Shown: positions 7,285 through 16,320, numbered from the stretch's first letter. The stretch is DNA of 46,391 nucleotides from Halopenitus malekzadehii (GCF_900108505.1 NZ_FNWU01000012.1:1-46391); one strand, 5' to 3'. Numbers and translations: made by a program. Notes: generated by a model from the sequence alone, not told the origin.

Positions 7285-8424
7285 TCACACGTCGTTGATG
7301 ATGACCCAGTGCTCGGGCAGCATGATGTGGAAGCCGATGTCCTGGAACGCCTTCAGCCAGGTGACGCGGGGGTCCTGAGACATCCACGTCTGGGTTCCGA
7401 AGCCGCGGTCGTTGTCGACGGCGAAGCCGCCGTCCGTCGACGGCGCGTCAGGCTCGTCGAACTCGCCCATGTTGTCGCCGTACCATGCGAGGAACGCCGA
7501 CTCGACACCGGGCCGTCCGATGATGATGTTCCGGCGCTGCTCGCCGGCGACCGGGTCGTACGGCTCGAGGACGTTGTCCATCGCCGCGTCGTCGACGTCG
7601 TTGACGATGTTCCCGTCCTCGTCGAGGAAGTTCCCGTTGGCGTCCTCCCGCGGGAGCTTTACCTTCACGACCTGGATGTTCGGGATCTCCTCGTCGACGA
7701 GCCGACGAACCTGACTACCGGTCAGGCCGCGCACCTCGACGCCCGAGAAGCGGCCCTTCATGTCCTCGTTGTTCTTGATGTCGTGCCAGATGGACGGCGT
7801 CACGAGCGCCGTCGGGTCACCCGACACCATCGCGTTCATATACGTCTGATCGGCCTCCGAGAGCAGGTAGGACGCGTACGAGAAGTTCTCGTAGGGCGTC
7901 GAGTTTGCTCGATCCGAGTACTGGTTGTTCGGATTGATGACGTTCGCCGTCGGGATGTCCGGATGGATCGTGTCCCCGTCCGTCCCGAGGAAGCCGTCGA
8001 CGCTCCGGGTCGCCTGGAACGCGACCTTGTTCCGCGTCAGGAACAGCGCCGCACGAAGCTGGTTCGCCCCCCACCGGTATAGCGAGAGGATCTGCTGGTC
8101 GGAGTTCAGCTTCGCGTCCGTCTCCTTCTCCGGCGCTATCTTCTCCTTGAACGAGTACGTCGAGATGTCCTTTTCGTTGATGTCGCCCAGCGCCGAGATC
8201 GGCGACTCGGCTGCCCGGTCGACCTCGGACATCGCGGCGATCGCCCCGCCGATGGTGAAGTAACTTTCCTCGGGAGCGTCCAGGTTGACTGCCGGGAAGA
8301 GGCCGTTCGCATCGGCCACCCCGTCCTCCTGCATCTGCTCCATCTGGTCGATATCCTGGACGATCTCCTCGCGGAGCGTCTTGGGACTCAGCAGTCCTGC
8401 TTTCTTGAATTCGAGTTCTGGCAT
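7285..8424 (-). CDS. Major capsid protein (HK97-fold type)
   Basis: A 379-residue protein beginning MPELEFKKAGLLSPKTLREE and ending FHIMLPEHWVIINDV. Its place after a protease/scaffold gene and a small decoration-like gene, its length and the late segment WMSQDPRVTWLKAFQDIGFH followed by a short C-terminal strand are characteristic of HK97-fold capsid proteins in viruses with a separate decoration gene. The protein assembles into the procapsid and is probably trimmed or matured by the upstream protease. The fold assignment is inferred from gene order and length. Confidence 0.8.
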   Translation of the reverse strand: MPELEFKKAGLLSPKTLREEIVQDIDQMEQMQEDGVADANGLFPAVNLDAPEESYFTIGGAIAAMSEVDRAAESPISALGDINEKDISTYSFKEKIAPEKETDAKLNSDQQILSLYRWGANQLRAALFLTRNKVAFQATRSVDGFLGTDGDTIHPDIPTANVINPNNQYSDRANSTPYENFSYASYLLSEADQTYMNAMVSGDPTALVTPSIWHDIKNNEDMKGRFSGVEVRGLTGSQVRRLVDEEIPNIQVVKVKLPREDANGNFLDEDGNIVNDVDDAAMDNVLEPYDPVAGEQRRNIIIGRPGVESAFLAWYGDNMGEFDEPDAPSTDGGFAVDNDRGFGTQTWMSQDPRVTWLKAFQDIGFHIMLPEHWVIINDV

Positions 8425-8436
8425 GAATCAGATCAC

Positions 8437-8889
8437 CTACTTGTACCGCAGAACGGCCACCTTCTGTGCCGTCGCCGCCGTCGCACGAGTGCCGGTCGCG
8501 AACACACGGCCGTACTGCATGTCGACCGTGTCGTCAGCGTCGACATACGCGCGAACCCCGTCGGACGTGAGCACGACGACGTCGTTGACGGAGAGGTTCT
8601 CCCCGTCACTCTCGTCGTACCAGTCGATGGGGCCCGTCGCGAGGAACGTCGACGGGCCAGCGACCTCGCCGGCTGCGACGTCTGCCTCGTCGTCGAGGTG
8701 GTTGTCGTGAAGCAGCGCGCCGACTCCGTCACCGTCCGTCTCGACGAGCTTGACCTGCGTCTTCCCGCCATCTTCGCCCGTGAGCTGGACCGGGTCACCG
8801 CGACCCGGTAGTGCGCCCGTCGAGTCCGCGACGACCTCGACGTCGACCTTCTCGCCCGGATCGTAGAGTCGAACTTCTCCAGACACCAT
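8437..8889 (-). CDS. Capsid decoration-like protein
   Basis: A 150-residue protein beginning MVSGEVRLYDPGEKVDVEVV, made of short beta strands with many Gly, Asp and Val and ending ATAATAQKVAVLRYK. Small beta proteins between the protease and the capsid gene are usually head decoration or stabilisation proteins (lambda gpD-like or DUF2190-like). The segment NDVVVLTSDGVRAYVDADDT fits such a fold. It begins 2 bp after the protease stop. Confidence 0.6.
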   Translation of the reverse strand: MVSGEVRLYDPGEKVDVEVVADSTGALPGRGDPVQLTGEDGGKTQVKLVETDGDGVGALLHDNHLDDEADVAAGEVAGPSTFLATGPIDWYDESDGENLSVNDVVVLTSDGVRAYVDADDTVDMQYGRVFATGTRATAATAQKVAVLRYK

Positions 8890-8891
8890 GA

Positions 8892-10412
8892 TCAGGCACC
8901 TCCCCGGATCGCATCGCGAAGCTCACTCTCGGTGTCGAACTCCGTGGCGTCAACGTCGTACTCCTGGCGAAGATACTCGACCTCCGAGACATCAGCGCTG
9001 TTGACTTCTAGCCGCTCCGACGCCGTCAGAACACCGCCCGCAAGCTGTTCCGCGCGCTCGAGATCCTCGTCGCTCGGGGTCTGACCGTTGCTATCGCCAC
9101 CCTCACCGCGGGGGTTGGGCGTCCCGGCCAGCTGCTCGCGAACGACCTCGACCGGGCTCTCGTCGTCCTCGTCAGACCAGCCCGCGTCCTCCGCAAGCAT
9201 CTCGACGAGCTCACCCGCCTGGAAGCGGTCCGCGATCTTGTCTGCGGAGAGTTTCGAGTCTTCCGCAGCGAGGTCGGCAAGCATCTCGACGAGCGGCTCG
9301 ACCTCTTCCTCGAGCTCGTCCCGCTCCTCTTTCAGCTGCTCGACCGTCTCCTCGTAGTCATCGATCTCTTCCTCTTTCTCTGCGAGCTGCTCCTGGAGGT
9401 CCTCCGTCTCGTCTTCGAGCTGGTTACGCTCGGTGCGGACCTCTGCGAGCTGCTCCTGCAGGTCGTCGTTGTTGTTTCCCATATGTGTGGAACTACCGCC
9501 GGTTCCTGTGCCGGATTCCGCCGGCTCGTCAGATGCCTGTCCAGAACCACCAGCCTCGCCCAGGCCCTCCCAGGCGACGTCGTCGATCCAGTCGTACGAC
9601 TCGTGGACCTCGAACGGCGTGTCCTCGAGTGCGTCGATGATCTGGTCGTTCAGCGTGTCGAGTGATGCGACCGCCTCCCGGTCGATCGTCGCCTGGAGCT
9701 CGGGGTCAGTGTTCGTCGACGAGCGCGTGGCCGAGACGCCCTCGATCGCTTCGAGGTTCTCGACCGCCTCGTCGAGGAACTCGTCGCCGAACATCTCGCC
9801 GTAGGCGTTGAAGGTCAGCGTGAACAGCTTCGCCAGCTGCTCGGCTGCCTCGGCCCGGCCGTTGAAACCTAGGGCCTCCGCCATCGCCGGCTCGATCGTC
9901 GCGCTCGGCGACGCGCCGTTGTCGAGCAGTGTGAGGTACGGGACGTCAATGATCTTCTCGACAGGGTACGCCCCGAGTTCCTCGTCGTACTCGCCCAGCT
10001 TCCGGAACATATCCGGACTCACGTCGATCAGGCCGTGATCAACCAGCTGCGCGATGTGCTCATCGAGTAGGTCAGCGTCTTCAGAGACCGGGCCGACCCC
10101 GTCCTCGTACGCGAAGTTGTCGACCGACCCGACGATGTTGTCCGGATCGGCCTGGTCGAGCATCCCCTTGTGGCCGTCACCGGGACGCCCTTTGAGGATC
10201 TTCGCCCCGTCGAACGCGCCATCTTCGACACCCTGGCGAAGCGCCTCCGGGCTCCAGTACGTCTTCTTGCCCGACGCACCGGTGGTGATGTCTCCCTCCC
10301 CGATCGGGATGACCCGAGCGGAGTAGGTATCAGTGTCCTCGTCATCCTCGTCCTCGAGGCGGGCGAACCCGCCCTCGGCGAGGCGTTCGTGCTGTTCTGG
10401 GTCGTGAGTCAT
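8892..10412 (-). CDS. Prohead protease fused to a scaffold-like coiled coil
   Basis: A 506-residue protein with two parts. Residues 1-~230 are protease-like: WSPEALRQGVEDGAFDGAKI, GRPGDGHKGMLDQADPDNIV (candidate catalytic His) and LIDVSPDMFRKLGEYDEELG. Residues ~316-400 form an extended coiled coil beginning MGNNNDDLQEQLAEVRTERN and rich in Gln, Glu and Leu heptads, followed by a helical tail ending SELRDAIRGGA. The layout of an N-terminal protease followed by a scaffold is common in phages. The in-frame ATG at about 9482, exactly where the coiled coil begins, could give a separate scaffold in the manner of lambda Nu3. Catalytic Ser/His residues need alignment. Confidence 0.7.
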   Translation of the reverse strand: MTHDPEQHERLAEGGFARLEDEDDEDTDTYSARVIPIGEGDITTGASGKKTYWSPEALRQGVEDGAFDGAKILKGRPGDGHKGMLDQADPDNIVGSVDNFAYEDGVGPVSEDADLLDEHIAQLVDHGLIDVSPDMFRKLGEYDEELGAYPVEKIIDVPYLTLLDNGASPSATIEPAMAEALGFNGRAEAAEQLAKLFTLTFNAYGEMFGDEFLDEAVENLEAIEGVSATRSSTNTDPELQATIDREAVASLDTLNDQIIDALEDTPFEVHESYDWIDDVAWEGLGEAGGSGQASDEPAESGTGTGGSSTHMGNNNDDLQEQLAEVRTERNQLEDETEDLQEQLAEKEEEIDDYEETVEQLKEERDELEEEVEPLVEMLADLAAEDSKLSADKIADRFQAGELVEMLAEDAGWSDEDDESPVEVVREQLAGTPNPRGEGGDSNGQTPSDEDLERAEQLAGGVLTASERLEVNSADVSEVEYLRQEYDVDATEFDTESELRDAIRGGA

Positions 10413-10432
10413 AGGTAGGTCAGCTCATAAAC

Positions 10433-10488
10433 GCGCTCCCCGGGAGTCGAACCCGGCTCTCCCGATGGTGGAGAGGCCGACAGAGCGT
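10433..10488 (-). other. tRNA-like minihelix (acceptor stem plus T-arm) between late genes
   Basis: On the minus strand ACGCTCT (10488-10482) can pair with GGAGCGC (10439-10433) over six of seven positions. It stacks on a T-arm with stem CCGGG/CCCGG and loop TTCGACT (10456-10440). A second hairpin (CTCTCC/GGAGAG) lies between. The element is about 56 nt, too short for a tRNA and with no normal D-arm or anticodon loop. It lies in the 90-bp gap between the Mu F-like gene and the protease gene, on the transcribed strand. Confidence 0.5.
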
Positions 10489-10502
10489 GGTCGTACTGCG
10501 AG

Positions 10503-11672
10503 TCAGGAAGCAGTCGGCGCGGTCTGTGCTGCCGTCCCCTCCGCGACCGACGTCGTCGCCCGAACGACGCATCGGCATCGCGGATGGAACGGGGGGCCCT
10601 TCGACCGGGCCTCATCCGGGCTCAGCACACGGCCGTCCCACGGCGAGCAAATCTCACAGACGTGGTTGTCACCCGCCGTCGCGACCTCGGTCTGCACCTC
10701 CAGGTCGACGTCGTCGCCGGCGAGGCGCTCGGCCTCGGAAATCGCCCCCTCGTTGTGAGCGTACATCGTCTCCGTTCGGGCAAGTGTCGTCGCCCGAGTG
10801 CGGCCGATCTTGTCGATCCGGTCGGACAGCCGGCGAGCCATCTCGTCCGGGGCCACGCCCTCGGCCATCCCCTCGGCGAGCGACCGGGAGATCTCCCGAG
10901 CGACGTCGTCGGTGATGCCTCGAAGCGCCTCGAAGTTGCGCTCGTAGAGCAGCGACAGGCGGTCCTGGTGAACGGGGCGCTCGAACGCAGCCGTGGGATC
11001 GGCGCCGTCGGCCGCGTCACCCATCCAGCTGTGTTGGTTCCGAACACCGCGCTCGTACGCCTTCCTGACGTACGTGTTCCCGTTGCGCTCGATGACCTCC
11101 AGGACGCCCTCCTCTTGCTGCGTCCGGAGCCACTGCATAAACTGCTCGTGCTTGCGAGCATCCCGCTCGAAGGCGAAGTCACGCCCCTGCAGATCGTCCG
11201 GATCGAAGTCCGCCAGCTGCTCAACGAGATCACGGGCGGCGTCATACTGTTCTGCTGCGAGGAGCTCGTAGTACTCCGCAGGGATGTCGGCCGCCGCCTG
11301 TCCCGAGAGCAGGTCCGACAGCGAGACGCCACCCCCGTCGTCGTCCTCGAGGCCGAGGACGTCCCGATCGGAAACACCTCGCCGGAGCTCCGCGCGGATG
11401 TCCGCGAAGCGTCCACGGAGCTTCCGGGCGTACTGCCGCTGAATCGTCGTCGTTCGCGAGGGATCGTTGGCGTGCGGGTCACCGCTATCCTTCGTCGGCC
11501 GAGCATACTCGTCCGCCAGCTGCTCAACGTGTGGCGGGAGATGGCGGTGGTCGTCGCCGTGATCGCCGGCAGCAAGGCGAGCCCCCCAGTCCGAGAGCTG
11601 TGCCGTCGTCTCGGTGACCGTGTTGGGGCCGACGACGTCGGCGAAGCGCCCATCATCCTGGGACGTCCTCAT
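10503..11672 (-). CDS. Mu gpF-like minor head protein
   Basis: A 389-residue protein whose C-terminal ~130 residues carry the phage Mu F/SPP1 gp7 signature: RATTLARTETMYAHNEGAIS, then HVCEICSPWDGRVLSPDEAR, then PPFHPRCRC. The Cys and His residues of CEIC and HPRCRC are the conserved ones. The N-terminal region is long, helical and charged. These minor head proteins bind the portal and help head assembly or DNA entry. It overlaps the portal gene by 4 bp, the expected portal-F order. A second, diverged copy of the C-terminal domain is encoded at 30567-31124. Confidence 0.9.
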   Translation of the reverse strand: MRTSQDDGRFADVVGPNTVTETTAQLSDWGARLAAGDHGDDHRHLPPHVEQLADEYARPTKDSGDPHANDPSRTTTIQRQYARKLRGRFADIRAELRRGVSDRDVLGLEDDDGGGVSLSDLLSGQAAADIPAEYYELLAAEQYDAARDLVEQLADFDPDDLQGRDFAFERDARKHEQFMQWLRTQQEEGVLEVIERNGNTYVRKAYERGVRNQHSWMGDAADGADPTAAFERPVHQDRLSLLYERNFEALRGITDDVAREISRSLAEGMAEGVAPDEMARRLSDRIDKIGRTRATTLARTETMYAHNEGAISEAERLAGDDVDLEVQTEVATAGDNHVCEICSPWDGRVLSPDEARSKGPPFHPRCRCVVRATTSVAEGTAAQTAPTAS

Positions 11673-13303
11673 TCGCTTTCACCGTCGTCTTCCGACTCGG
11701 ACTCAGTCTCCGTGTCGTCACCGGTGTCTTCGTCCCCGTCTCTATCCCTGTGCCCGCCCCCGTCTTCGTCTTCTCCTTCATCTGCCCCCGGCATCGCACC
11801 TGGGGTGTCCTGACTGTCTGGGAGCTCGAGCGGGTCGCTGTCCCAGTCGTGTCGCTCGCGGAGTTCATCCAAGTCAAAGCCGGCGAGTTCGGCGAACGCG
11901 CCCGGCGGCATATACATATCGGCGCCACTCTCGGCGAACTGTGAGAAGGCATCCATCAGCGCCGTCAGGTTCTCCGCCGGGAAGCCCTCGCGCCGGATCG
12001 GGTTCTCGTCCTGCTGTGGTTCGATGCTGAAGTGGATCGTCCCATTGTACCGCTCCCCGCTCGCCAGCTCGTCCGCCTTCTCCTCGAGGACTGGCGTAAG
12101 CTTCCGCTCGATGTACCGCCGCTCGTGGTCGACCCGCTCGTTGTCCTTCTCGATCTGAGGATCGACTACGAACTGGTTCAGATCGTCTGCATAGGCGATC
12201 TGGTATTTCCCGACGGGCATCACCGAGAAGATCTGCTCGATGTCGTCCCGAACCGCGGCGGCGATATCGGGAACCGTTCCCTCTTCGACCTGGACGTTGA
12301 CCGCGTCCGGAACGAAGTCGACACGGCCGGCGAACGACTCCTTGTCGCCGCCACGGTCGGCCTCATCATCATCAGGTCCGTACTCGCTGGAGACATCTCC
12401 CTCTTTGTGTGCCTCTGCGTAGTCTTCGGCCTCGGCCTGGCTCCAATTCTCCGAGCTGTAGATGCGGTGGGCGTACCCCGTCTGGCGGACCGCGAAGTCG
12501 CGGTCCTCGATCTTCTGGATCAGCGCGTCGATCCGGTCCCGGCAGGCGTCGAAGACGGACGTCCCCCAGACCTCGCCGTCATCAGCATCGTAGGTGAGTT
12601 TGATGATGTCGTCGACGGTGAACGGGATCGGGTCCTTCTCGCTGTACCGAAGAAGGTCCGCGTCGTACTGGTTGTACGCCGCCGCCTCCCCATCATCGGT
12701 GGTCGGGTGGTCGTCGTCGACGTCGTCGTCCGGCTGAATGAGAACTGTCTGGTCCTCGCGAGTGTAGATCTGGAACGTCGCCGGGTCCAGAGACATCAGG
12801 GCCGCCATCGCGTCGGGGTCTTCCTCAGTTCCGACCTTCTCGATCAGCGCCGTCCCCTTGCCCCGCCGCTTCGACGGGAGCTTGCCGAGCAACGTCGCGA
12901 GATCGTGGCCCATCTCGCCGGCGTGGATCACGCAGTTCCCCGACCACAGTTTCAACGCCTCCTCCATATCCTCATCGCGCTCGCCATCGGCGTCCTCAAC
13001 CCGGATGCGATACCCAGGCTCCATGACCGCGAGGTCGAAGCTCTTCAACGGAGCTCGGGTGAGCGCGAACTCGTTGTAGTAAGAGTTCCAGTACTTACGG
13101 ATCTTGTCCGGGGGCGCACTCGGCTCCGACCGGACATCGGCGTCCGAGCCGAAGCCCGACGTCGTCCGGTAGCCGAGGATTCCCGGGACCGACCCCGCGT
13201 CCTCCTCGGACGTGGGGACTCGATGTTCACCTTTCGGCGCAGGATCGCCCTCCGCCAGCTGCTCGACGTCCTCTTCGTCCGGCGTAGATGGTTCGCTACT
13301 CAT
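11669..13303 (-). CDS. Portal protein
   Basis: A 544-residue protein starting MSSEPSTPDEEDVEQLAEGD at ATG 13303, immediately after the terminase stop; an upstream in-frame start at 13372 overlaps the terminase gene and adds an unconvincing leader. Features include KSFDLAVMEPGYRIRVEDAD, the segment IIKLTYDADDGEVWGTSVFD typical of the portal clip/stem region, and FSVMPVGKYQIAYADDLNQF. The C-terminal ~70 residues are a strongly acidic low-complexity tail. Portal dodecamers form the DNA entry vertex. It lies between TerL and the Mu F-like gene. Confidence 0.88.
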   Translation of the reverse strand: MSSEPSTPDEEDVEQLAEGDPAPKGEHRVPTSEEDAGSVPGILGYRTTSGFGSDADVRSEPSAPPDKIRKYWNSYYNEFALTRAPLKSFDLAVMEPGYRIRVEDADGERDEDMEEALKLWSGNCVIHAGEMGHDLATLLGKLPSKRRGKGTALIEKVGTEEDPDAMAALMSLDPATFQIYTREDQTVLIQPDDDVDDDHPTTDDGEAAAYNQYDADLLRYSEKDPIPFTVDDIIKLTYDADDGEVWGTSVFDACRDRIDALIQKIEDRDFAVRQTGYAHRIYSSENWSQAEAEDYAEAHKEGDVSSEYGPDDDEADRGGDKESFAGRVDFVPDAVNVQVEEGTVPDIAAAVRDDIEQIFSVMPVGKYQIAYADDLNQFVVDPQIEKDNERVDHERRYIERKLTPVLEEKADELASGERYNGTIHFSIEPQQDENPIRREGFPAENLTALMDAFSQFAESGADMYMPPGAFAELAGFDLDELRERHDWDSDPLELPDSQDTPGAMPGADEGEDEDGGGHRDRDGDEDTGDDTETESESEDDGESE

Positions 13304-13305
13304 AA

Positions 13306-14970
13306 TTACTGTGTGATAAGCCAGCCCTCGCCGCTGTGGTCCTCGAAGTGCGTCTCCTCCGAGGCCGCCCACGCGGCGATCATCGCCGCCTCCAGGTAGT
13401 CCGGCGACCCCGCATCAAGCCGCTCCTTGATGTCGTCCTTCGACGAGAGGCTGTACACCTGCTCGCCCTCCTCCCCGCGGCTCCCGATGAACTTCTCGTC
13501 GTACTCGAGCTCACGGGCGCCGGCGAGCAGCTCCTTCCGGAGCGTCCGGTCGAGAATGATCCCGCCGTCCTCGAGCCAGTCGCCGAGCGCCGCCATCCCC
13601 TCGGCCCACTTGTCCTCGTAGTCGACCGACTGGCACGCGACCGAGTTCGTGACGAACTGGCCGACATCGGGGAACTCCTCGAGAAGGTTGTCGTGAACCG
13701 CCTCCCCCGAGCCGATGAAATCCACCGCTATCGGGTGCCGGGACATGTCTTCGAGCTCCCGAGCGATCGCGTCGCTCTGGTCTGTGTGGTTCGTCCCTCG
13801 CTCCGCGTAGTGGATCACCATCACGTTGCGGTGGATCGTCGCCGCGACCGTCCGATCCGAACTCCGGGCGACGTCCACGCCAGTCGCCGTCGCCGGCGGC
13901 AGCGTGACGTCGCCGCGGTCGAGCTCGTCCTGGTAGAGCTCGCCGCGCTCCCACGCACCGTTGACATCGTCGATAGTGTACGGGCGGTTGACACTCGCAC
14001 CCGCCGGCGGGATGATCCCCGCCCGTCGCTTGAACCAGCGCTTCGAGAGGTTCGGCTCGAAGTCCGGGTTCCGCACGAGATCGTCGTCGACGAAGACGTA
14101 GTTGCCCACCTCGTCGATTCGCGGCGCCGACATCCGTAGCGCCTGGCGGTACCCCGGCCACTCCGAGCCGTTGTACTCGACCCAGTCCTTCTCCAGCTTC
14201 GTGATGTCCGCGATCCCGTCGATCTTTGGAGCGTCGACCCGGCCCGTGTCAACCTGGACGTTGTGCGAATCGAACGTGCTGAACCGGACGACCTCCCAGT
14301 TCGGATGATCGTCCATCAGCGGGTAGATCGAGTTCGTCTCGTCGTCCGGGGGGTTCGCGATTGCGATCAGTCGGTCCCGCTCGTCACTCGCCAGCGACCG
14401 CATCGCCTCGATCACGTCCTCGTCGACGGCCGACTTGTCCGCCTCCTCGATGATCGACAGCGTATATGCGGAGTGAACGCCCTCGAGCTCGCCAGCGTCT
14501 CGCGGCGACGACGCCTCGAAGAAGTGCTCCGGGTCGTCCTCGAACTCGATGCGCTCCGGGCGGCTCTTGTACTCGCCGGGGAGCGGGATGCGGGCGCCGC
14601 CGTGGAGCGACTCGACCGGCTTGCAGTACGTCCGCTTCATCTTCCGCTCGGTCCCCGACGTTGCGAACGACACCGCGGGGTACCGGCAGAGCAGCCACAC
14701 GATCGTGATCGCCGCCAGGATGTACGACTTCCCCAGCGAGTTCGCCGACACCACGAGCACCTGGTGATGCTGGGCGACCGCCCGGCAGATCCGGCGCTGG
14801 GCCCGGCCGAGTCGCAGCCCGAGGTAGTCCTCGATCGCGTCCTCGAGCCACGTCTCGTCACCGGCGTCCGCCCGGCGGGCGAACTCCGCCGGCGGCGCGG
14901 GGGCATCTACGTTCGTGTCCGTCGCCGGCGACGACGTCGACGTCCCCGAGAGCAGGTCACCCGTCGACAT
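13306..14970 (-). CDS. Terminase large subunit
   Basis: A 554-residue packaging motor. The ATPase part includes a Walker A-type segment VVSANSLGKSYILAAITIVW and a Walker B-type segment LSIIEEADKSAVDEDVIEAM, followed by LIAIANPPDDE, the expected coupling region. The nuclease part includes GVDVARSSDRTVAATIH (first metal-binding Asp) and IAVDFIGSGEAVHDNL (second). The N-terminus is a Pro/Ala-rich leader. It pumps DNA into the prohead and cuts the concatemer. It overlaps the small subunit gene by 14 bp. Confidence 0.9.
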   Translation of the reverse strand: MSTGDLLSGTSTSSPATDTNVDAPAPPAEFARRADAGDETWLEDAIEDYLGLRLGRAQRRICRAVAQHHQVLVVSANSLGKSYILAAITIVWLLCRYPAVSFATSGTERKMKRTYCKPVESLHGGARIPLPGEYKSRPERIEFEDDPEHFFEASSPRDAGELEGVHSAYTLSIIEEADKSAVDEDVIEAMRSLASDERDRLIAIANPPDDETNSIYPLMDDHPNWEVVRFSTFDSHNVQVDTGRVDAPKIDGIADITKLEKDWVEYNGSEWPGYRQALRMSAPRIDEVGNYVFVDDDLVRNPDFEPNLSKRWFKRRAGIIPPAGASVNRPYTIDDVNGAWERGELYQDELDRGDVTLPPATATGVDVARSSDRTVAATIHRNVMVIHYAERGTNHTDQSDAIARELEDMSRHPIAVDFIGSGEAVHDNLLEEFPDVGQFVTNSVACQSVDYEDKWAEGMAALGDWLEDGGIILDRTLRKELLAGARELEYDEKFIGSRGEEGEQVYSLSSKDDIKERLDAGSPDYLEAAMIAAWAASEETHFEDHSGEGWLITQ

Positions 14971-15544
14971 CGTCCTCTTCGTGGTACTGCTTCAGGTTGC
15001 CCATAAACGCCGTCTCGATGCCGTTGTGGTTCAGGTCGACTTCCTCGTTCGGGAAGATCCCCGCCTTGTCGCAGATCTGCTCGTAGCGGCGAAGGAACCG
15101 CTCGTCACCCGTCACCCGAAACTTCTCGAGGGCAACCTGGGCCATAAACCTGGCCTGTTTCTTCGCGCCCTCTGGCGTCTCGGACAGTTCGTACCCCTCT
15201 TCGATGCGATCCTTACCGTCATCGCCGACGAAGCCCTCGAGGAACTTGTCGGAGTAGGCACCGTGATCTGCCGCGTTTGTGTTGTCTTCGGGAGCTCCAG
15301 CGCCCTCACGAGCGCCGCCAGAGCCACCGTTGCCGCCGTGCTTCCGGCAACGCCCTTCATCGTCGTCGGTTCCCCAGCCAGCCACCAGCTGGCAGTAGCC
15401 GGCGAAGAGGTAGTTTCCATCGTCGTCTTCGACGAGCTCGCCATCCTGGCGCTGCTTCCGTCGGCCGTTGCAGTGGCTATCGGGATCGCGTTTCGGGGCA
15501 TCCGAAATCGGCGTCCCGATGAGGTCCTCTGGAGCATCTGCCAT
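14957..15544 (-). CDS. Terminase small subunit-like protein
   Basis: A 195-residue protein beginning MADAPEDLIGTPISDAPKRD. It has a Cys/His set (HCNGRRKQRQDGELVEDD, YCQLVAGWGTDDDEGRCRKH) that could bind zinc, a Gly-rich linker and a helical C-terminus (ARFMAQVALEKFRVTGDERF). The section RFLRRYEQICDKAGIFPNEE is reminiscent of haloarchaeal TerS-type proteins. It lies directly before TerL, overlapping it, and just after an HNH gene. The role is to recognise the packaging site and regulate TerL. Confidence 0.75.
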   Translation of the reverse strand: MADAPEDLIGTPISDAPKRDPDSHCNGRRKQRQDGELVEDDDGNYLFAGYCQLVAGWGTDDDEGRCRKHGGNGGSGGAREGAGAPEDNTNAADHGAYSDKFLEGFVGDDGKDRIEEGYELSETPEGAKKQARFMAQVALEKFRVTGDERFLRRYEQICDKAGIFPNEEVDLNHNGIETAFMGNLKQYHEEDDVDG

Positions 15545-15579
15545 AGAGTTGATTGTATCGTTGGGGAGTGAGTCACCGT

Positions 15580-15873
15580 CTAGTGGTCAGGAGACGGGGG
15601 TGAAACGCGCGCTTTCGGTGGTTCGGTTCCGAATGGCGACGGCGGTTGAAGTCGCGGATCGCCGACGTCGAGGTCGTGTTCTCCACCGAGGTGACACGAC
15701 GAGCAGAGTGCAACGAGGTTCGACTCCGTGTTGTTCTCCTTGTTCCCGTCGAGGTGGTGAACGTGGAACGACTGGACATCGCCGCGACCGCGACCGCAAC
15801 CTGGGCAGCGATACCGCCCGGGATCGCGATCGCGCCAGAAGAGCGATCGGCCTTGTGAGCGAGGATCACTCAT
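15580..15873 (-). CDS. HNH endonuclease
   Basis: A 97-residue protein beginning MSDPRSQGRSLFWRDRDPGR (ATG 15873, overlapping the previous stop by 4 bp). It has the HNH pattern: two Cys in RCPGCGRGRG, the HH of SFHVHHLDGNKENNTESNLV, and the closing CSSCH. HNH proteins beside terminase genes are required for cos cleavage or packaging in HK97-like phages. The C-terminal ~30 residues are Pro-rich. Longer starts in this frame would overlap the zinc-ribbon gene. Confidence 0.88.
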   Translation of the reverse strand: MSDPRSQGRSLFWRDRDPGRYRCPGCGRGRGDVQSFHVHHLDGNKENNTESNLVALCSSCHLGGEHDLDVGDPRLQPPSPFGTEPPKARVSPPSPDH

Positions 15874-16052
15874 CGTAGGAGTCGGTGGGTACACTCGGGA
15901 CAAAGCGTGATCGTGTCGCCGAGCTCGTAGCCGAGTGCCTGGAGTCGCTCGCCGAACGGCGTGGTCGTCCACGTCCGCTTGTTGAACGAGCCGAGGAGTC
16001 CCGGGTGCTCGCCCGGTTCGCCACACTCGTCACAAGTGTAGTCGTATCCCAT
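15870..16052 (-). CDS. Small zinc-ribbon protein
   Basis: A 60-residue protein beginning MGYDYTCDECGEPGEHPGLL with two CxxC pairs (CDEC and CPEC) separated by about 40 residues, a classical zinc-ribbon arrangement. It overlaps the HNH gene by 4 bp. The start codon is embedded in an AATTAC-type motif (16051-16066). The function is unknown; zinc ribbons of this size bind nucleic acids or proteins. Confidence 0.75.
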   Translation of the reverse strand: MGYDYTCDECGEPGEHPGLLGSFNKRTWTTTPFGERLQALGYELGDTITLCPECTHRLLR

Positions 16053-16066
16053 AATTACGTGATTAC
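16051..16066. promoter_or_regulatory. AATTAC inverted-repeat motif (copy 1)
   Basis: ATAATTACGTGATTAC is a near-palindrome spanning the end of the ribbon-helix-helix gene and the start of the zinc-ribbon gene. Related motifs lie at 16323-16338 and 17066-17082. Confidence 0.4.
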
Positions 16067-16320
16067 TGCAGTTCCGAACGGAGATTCTTGACCGTCTTCG
16101 TCGACGTCAGCGTCGGGATCTCGTCGATCCGCGAATCCAGCTCGTCGAGACGCTCCAGGACGACGTCGTCAGTGTCCGCCTCGTTGACGATCTCGACGTG
16201 GTCGCCCTCGAGCGCCGGGAGCACGACCTCGCGGAACTGCTCCTCACGCGTCCTATCATCCGGAAGATGCTCATCGAGGTCGTCGACGACGTCGTCCGGG
16301 AGAGAGATAGTCGTGGTCAT
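16063..16320 (-). CDS. Small ribbon-helix-helix-like regulator with coiled coil
   Basis: An 85-residue protein beginning MTTTISLPDDVVDDLDEHLP, the strand-helix start of ribbon-helix-helix DNA-binding proteins. A second part LERLDELDSRIDEIPTLTST forms a short coiled coil. It lies at the head of the packaging genes, framed by two AATTAC palindromes that could be its own operators. The fold is inferred from the start pattern. Confidence 0.65.
   Translation of the reverse strand: MTTTISLPDDVVDDLDEHLPDDRTREEQFREVVLPALEGDHVEIVNEADTDDVVLERLDELDSRIDEIPTLTSTKTVKNLRSELQ

Noticed and set aside
10433-10488. Complete tRNA gene
   Set aside because: A good T-arm and partial acceptor stem are present, but there is no D-arm, no valid anticodon loop and only about 56 nt. 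It is reported as a tRNA-like minihelix.
10584-11813. 409-codon open frame on the plus strand
   Set aside because: Antisense to the Mu F-like gene, which has clear conserved Cys/His motifs.
12032-13399. 455-codon open frame on the plus strand
   Set aside because: Antisense to the portal gene with no recognisable motif and non-haloarchaeal basic composition.
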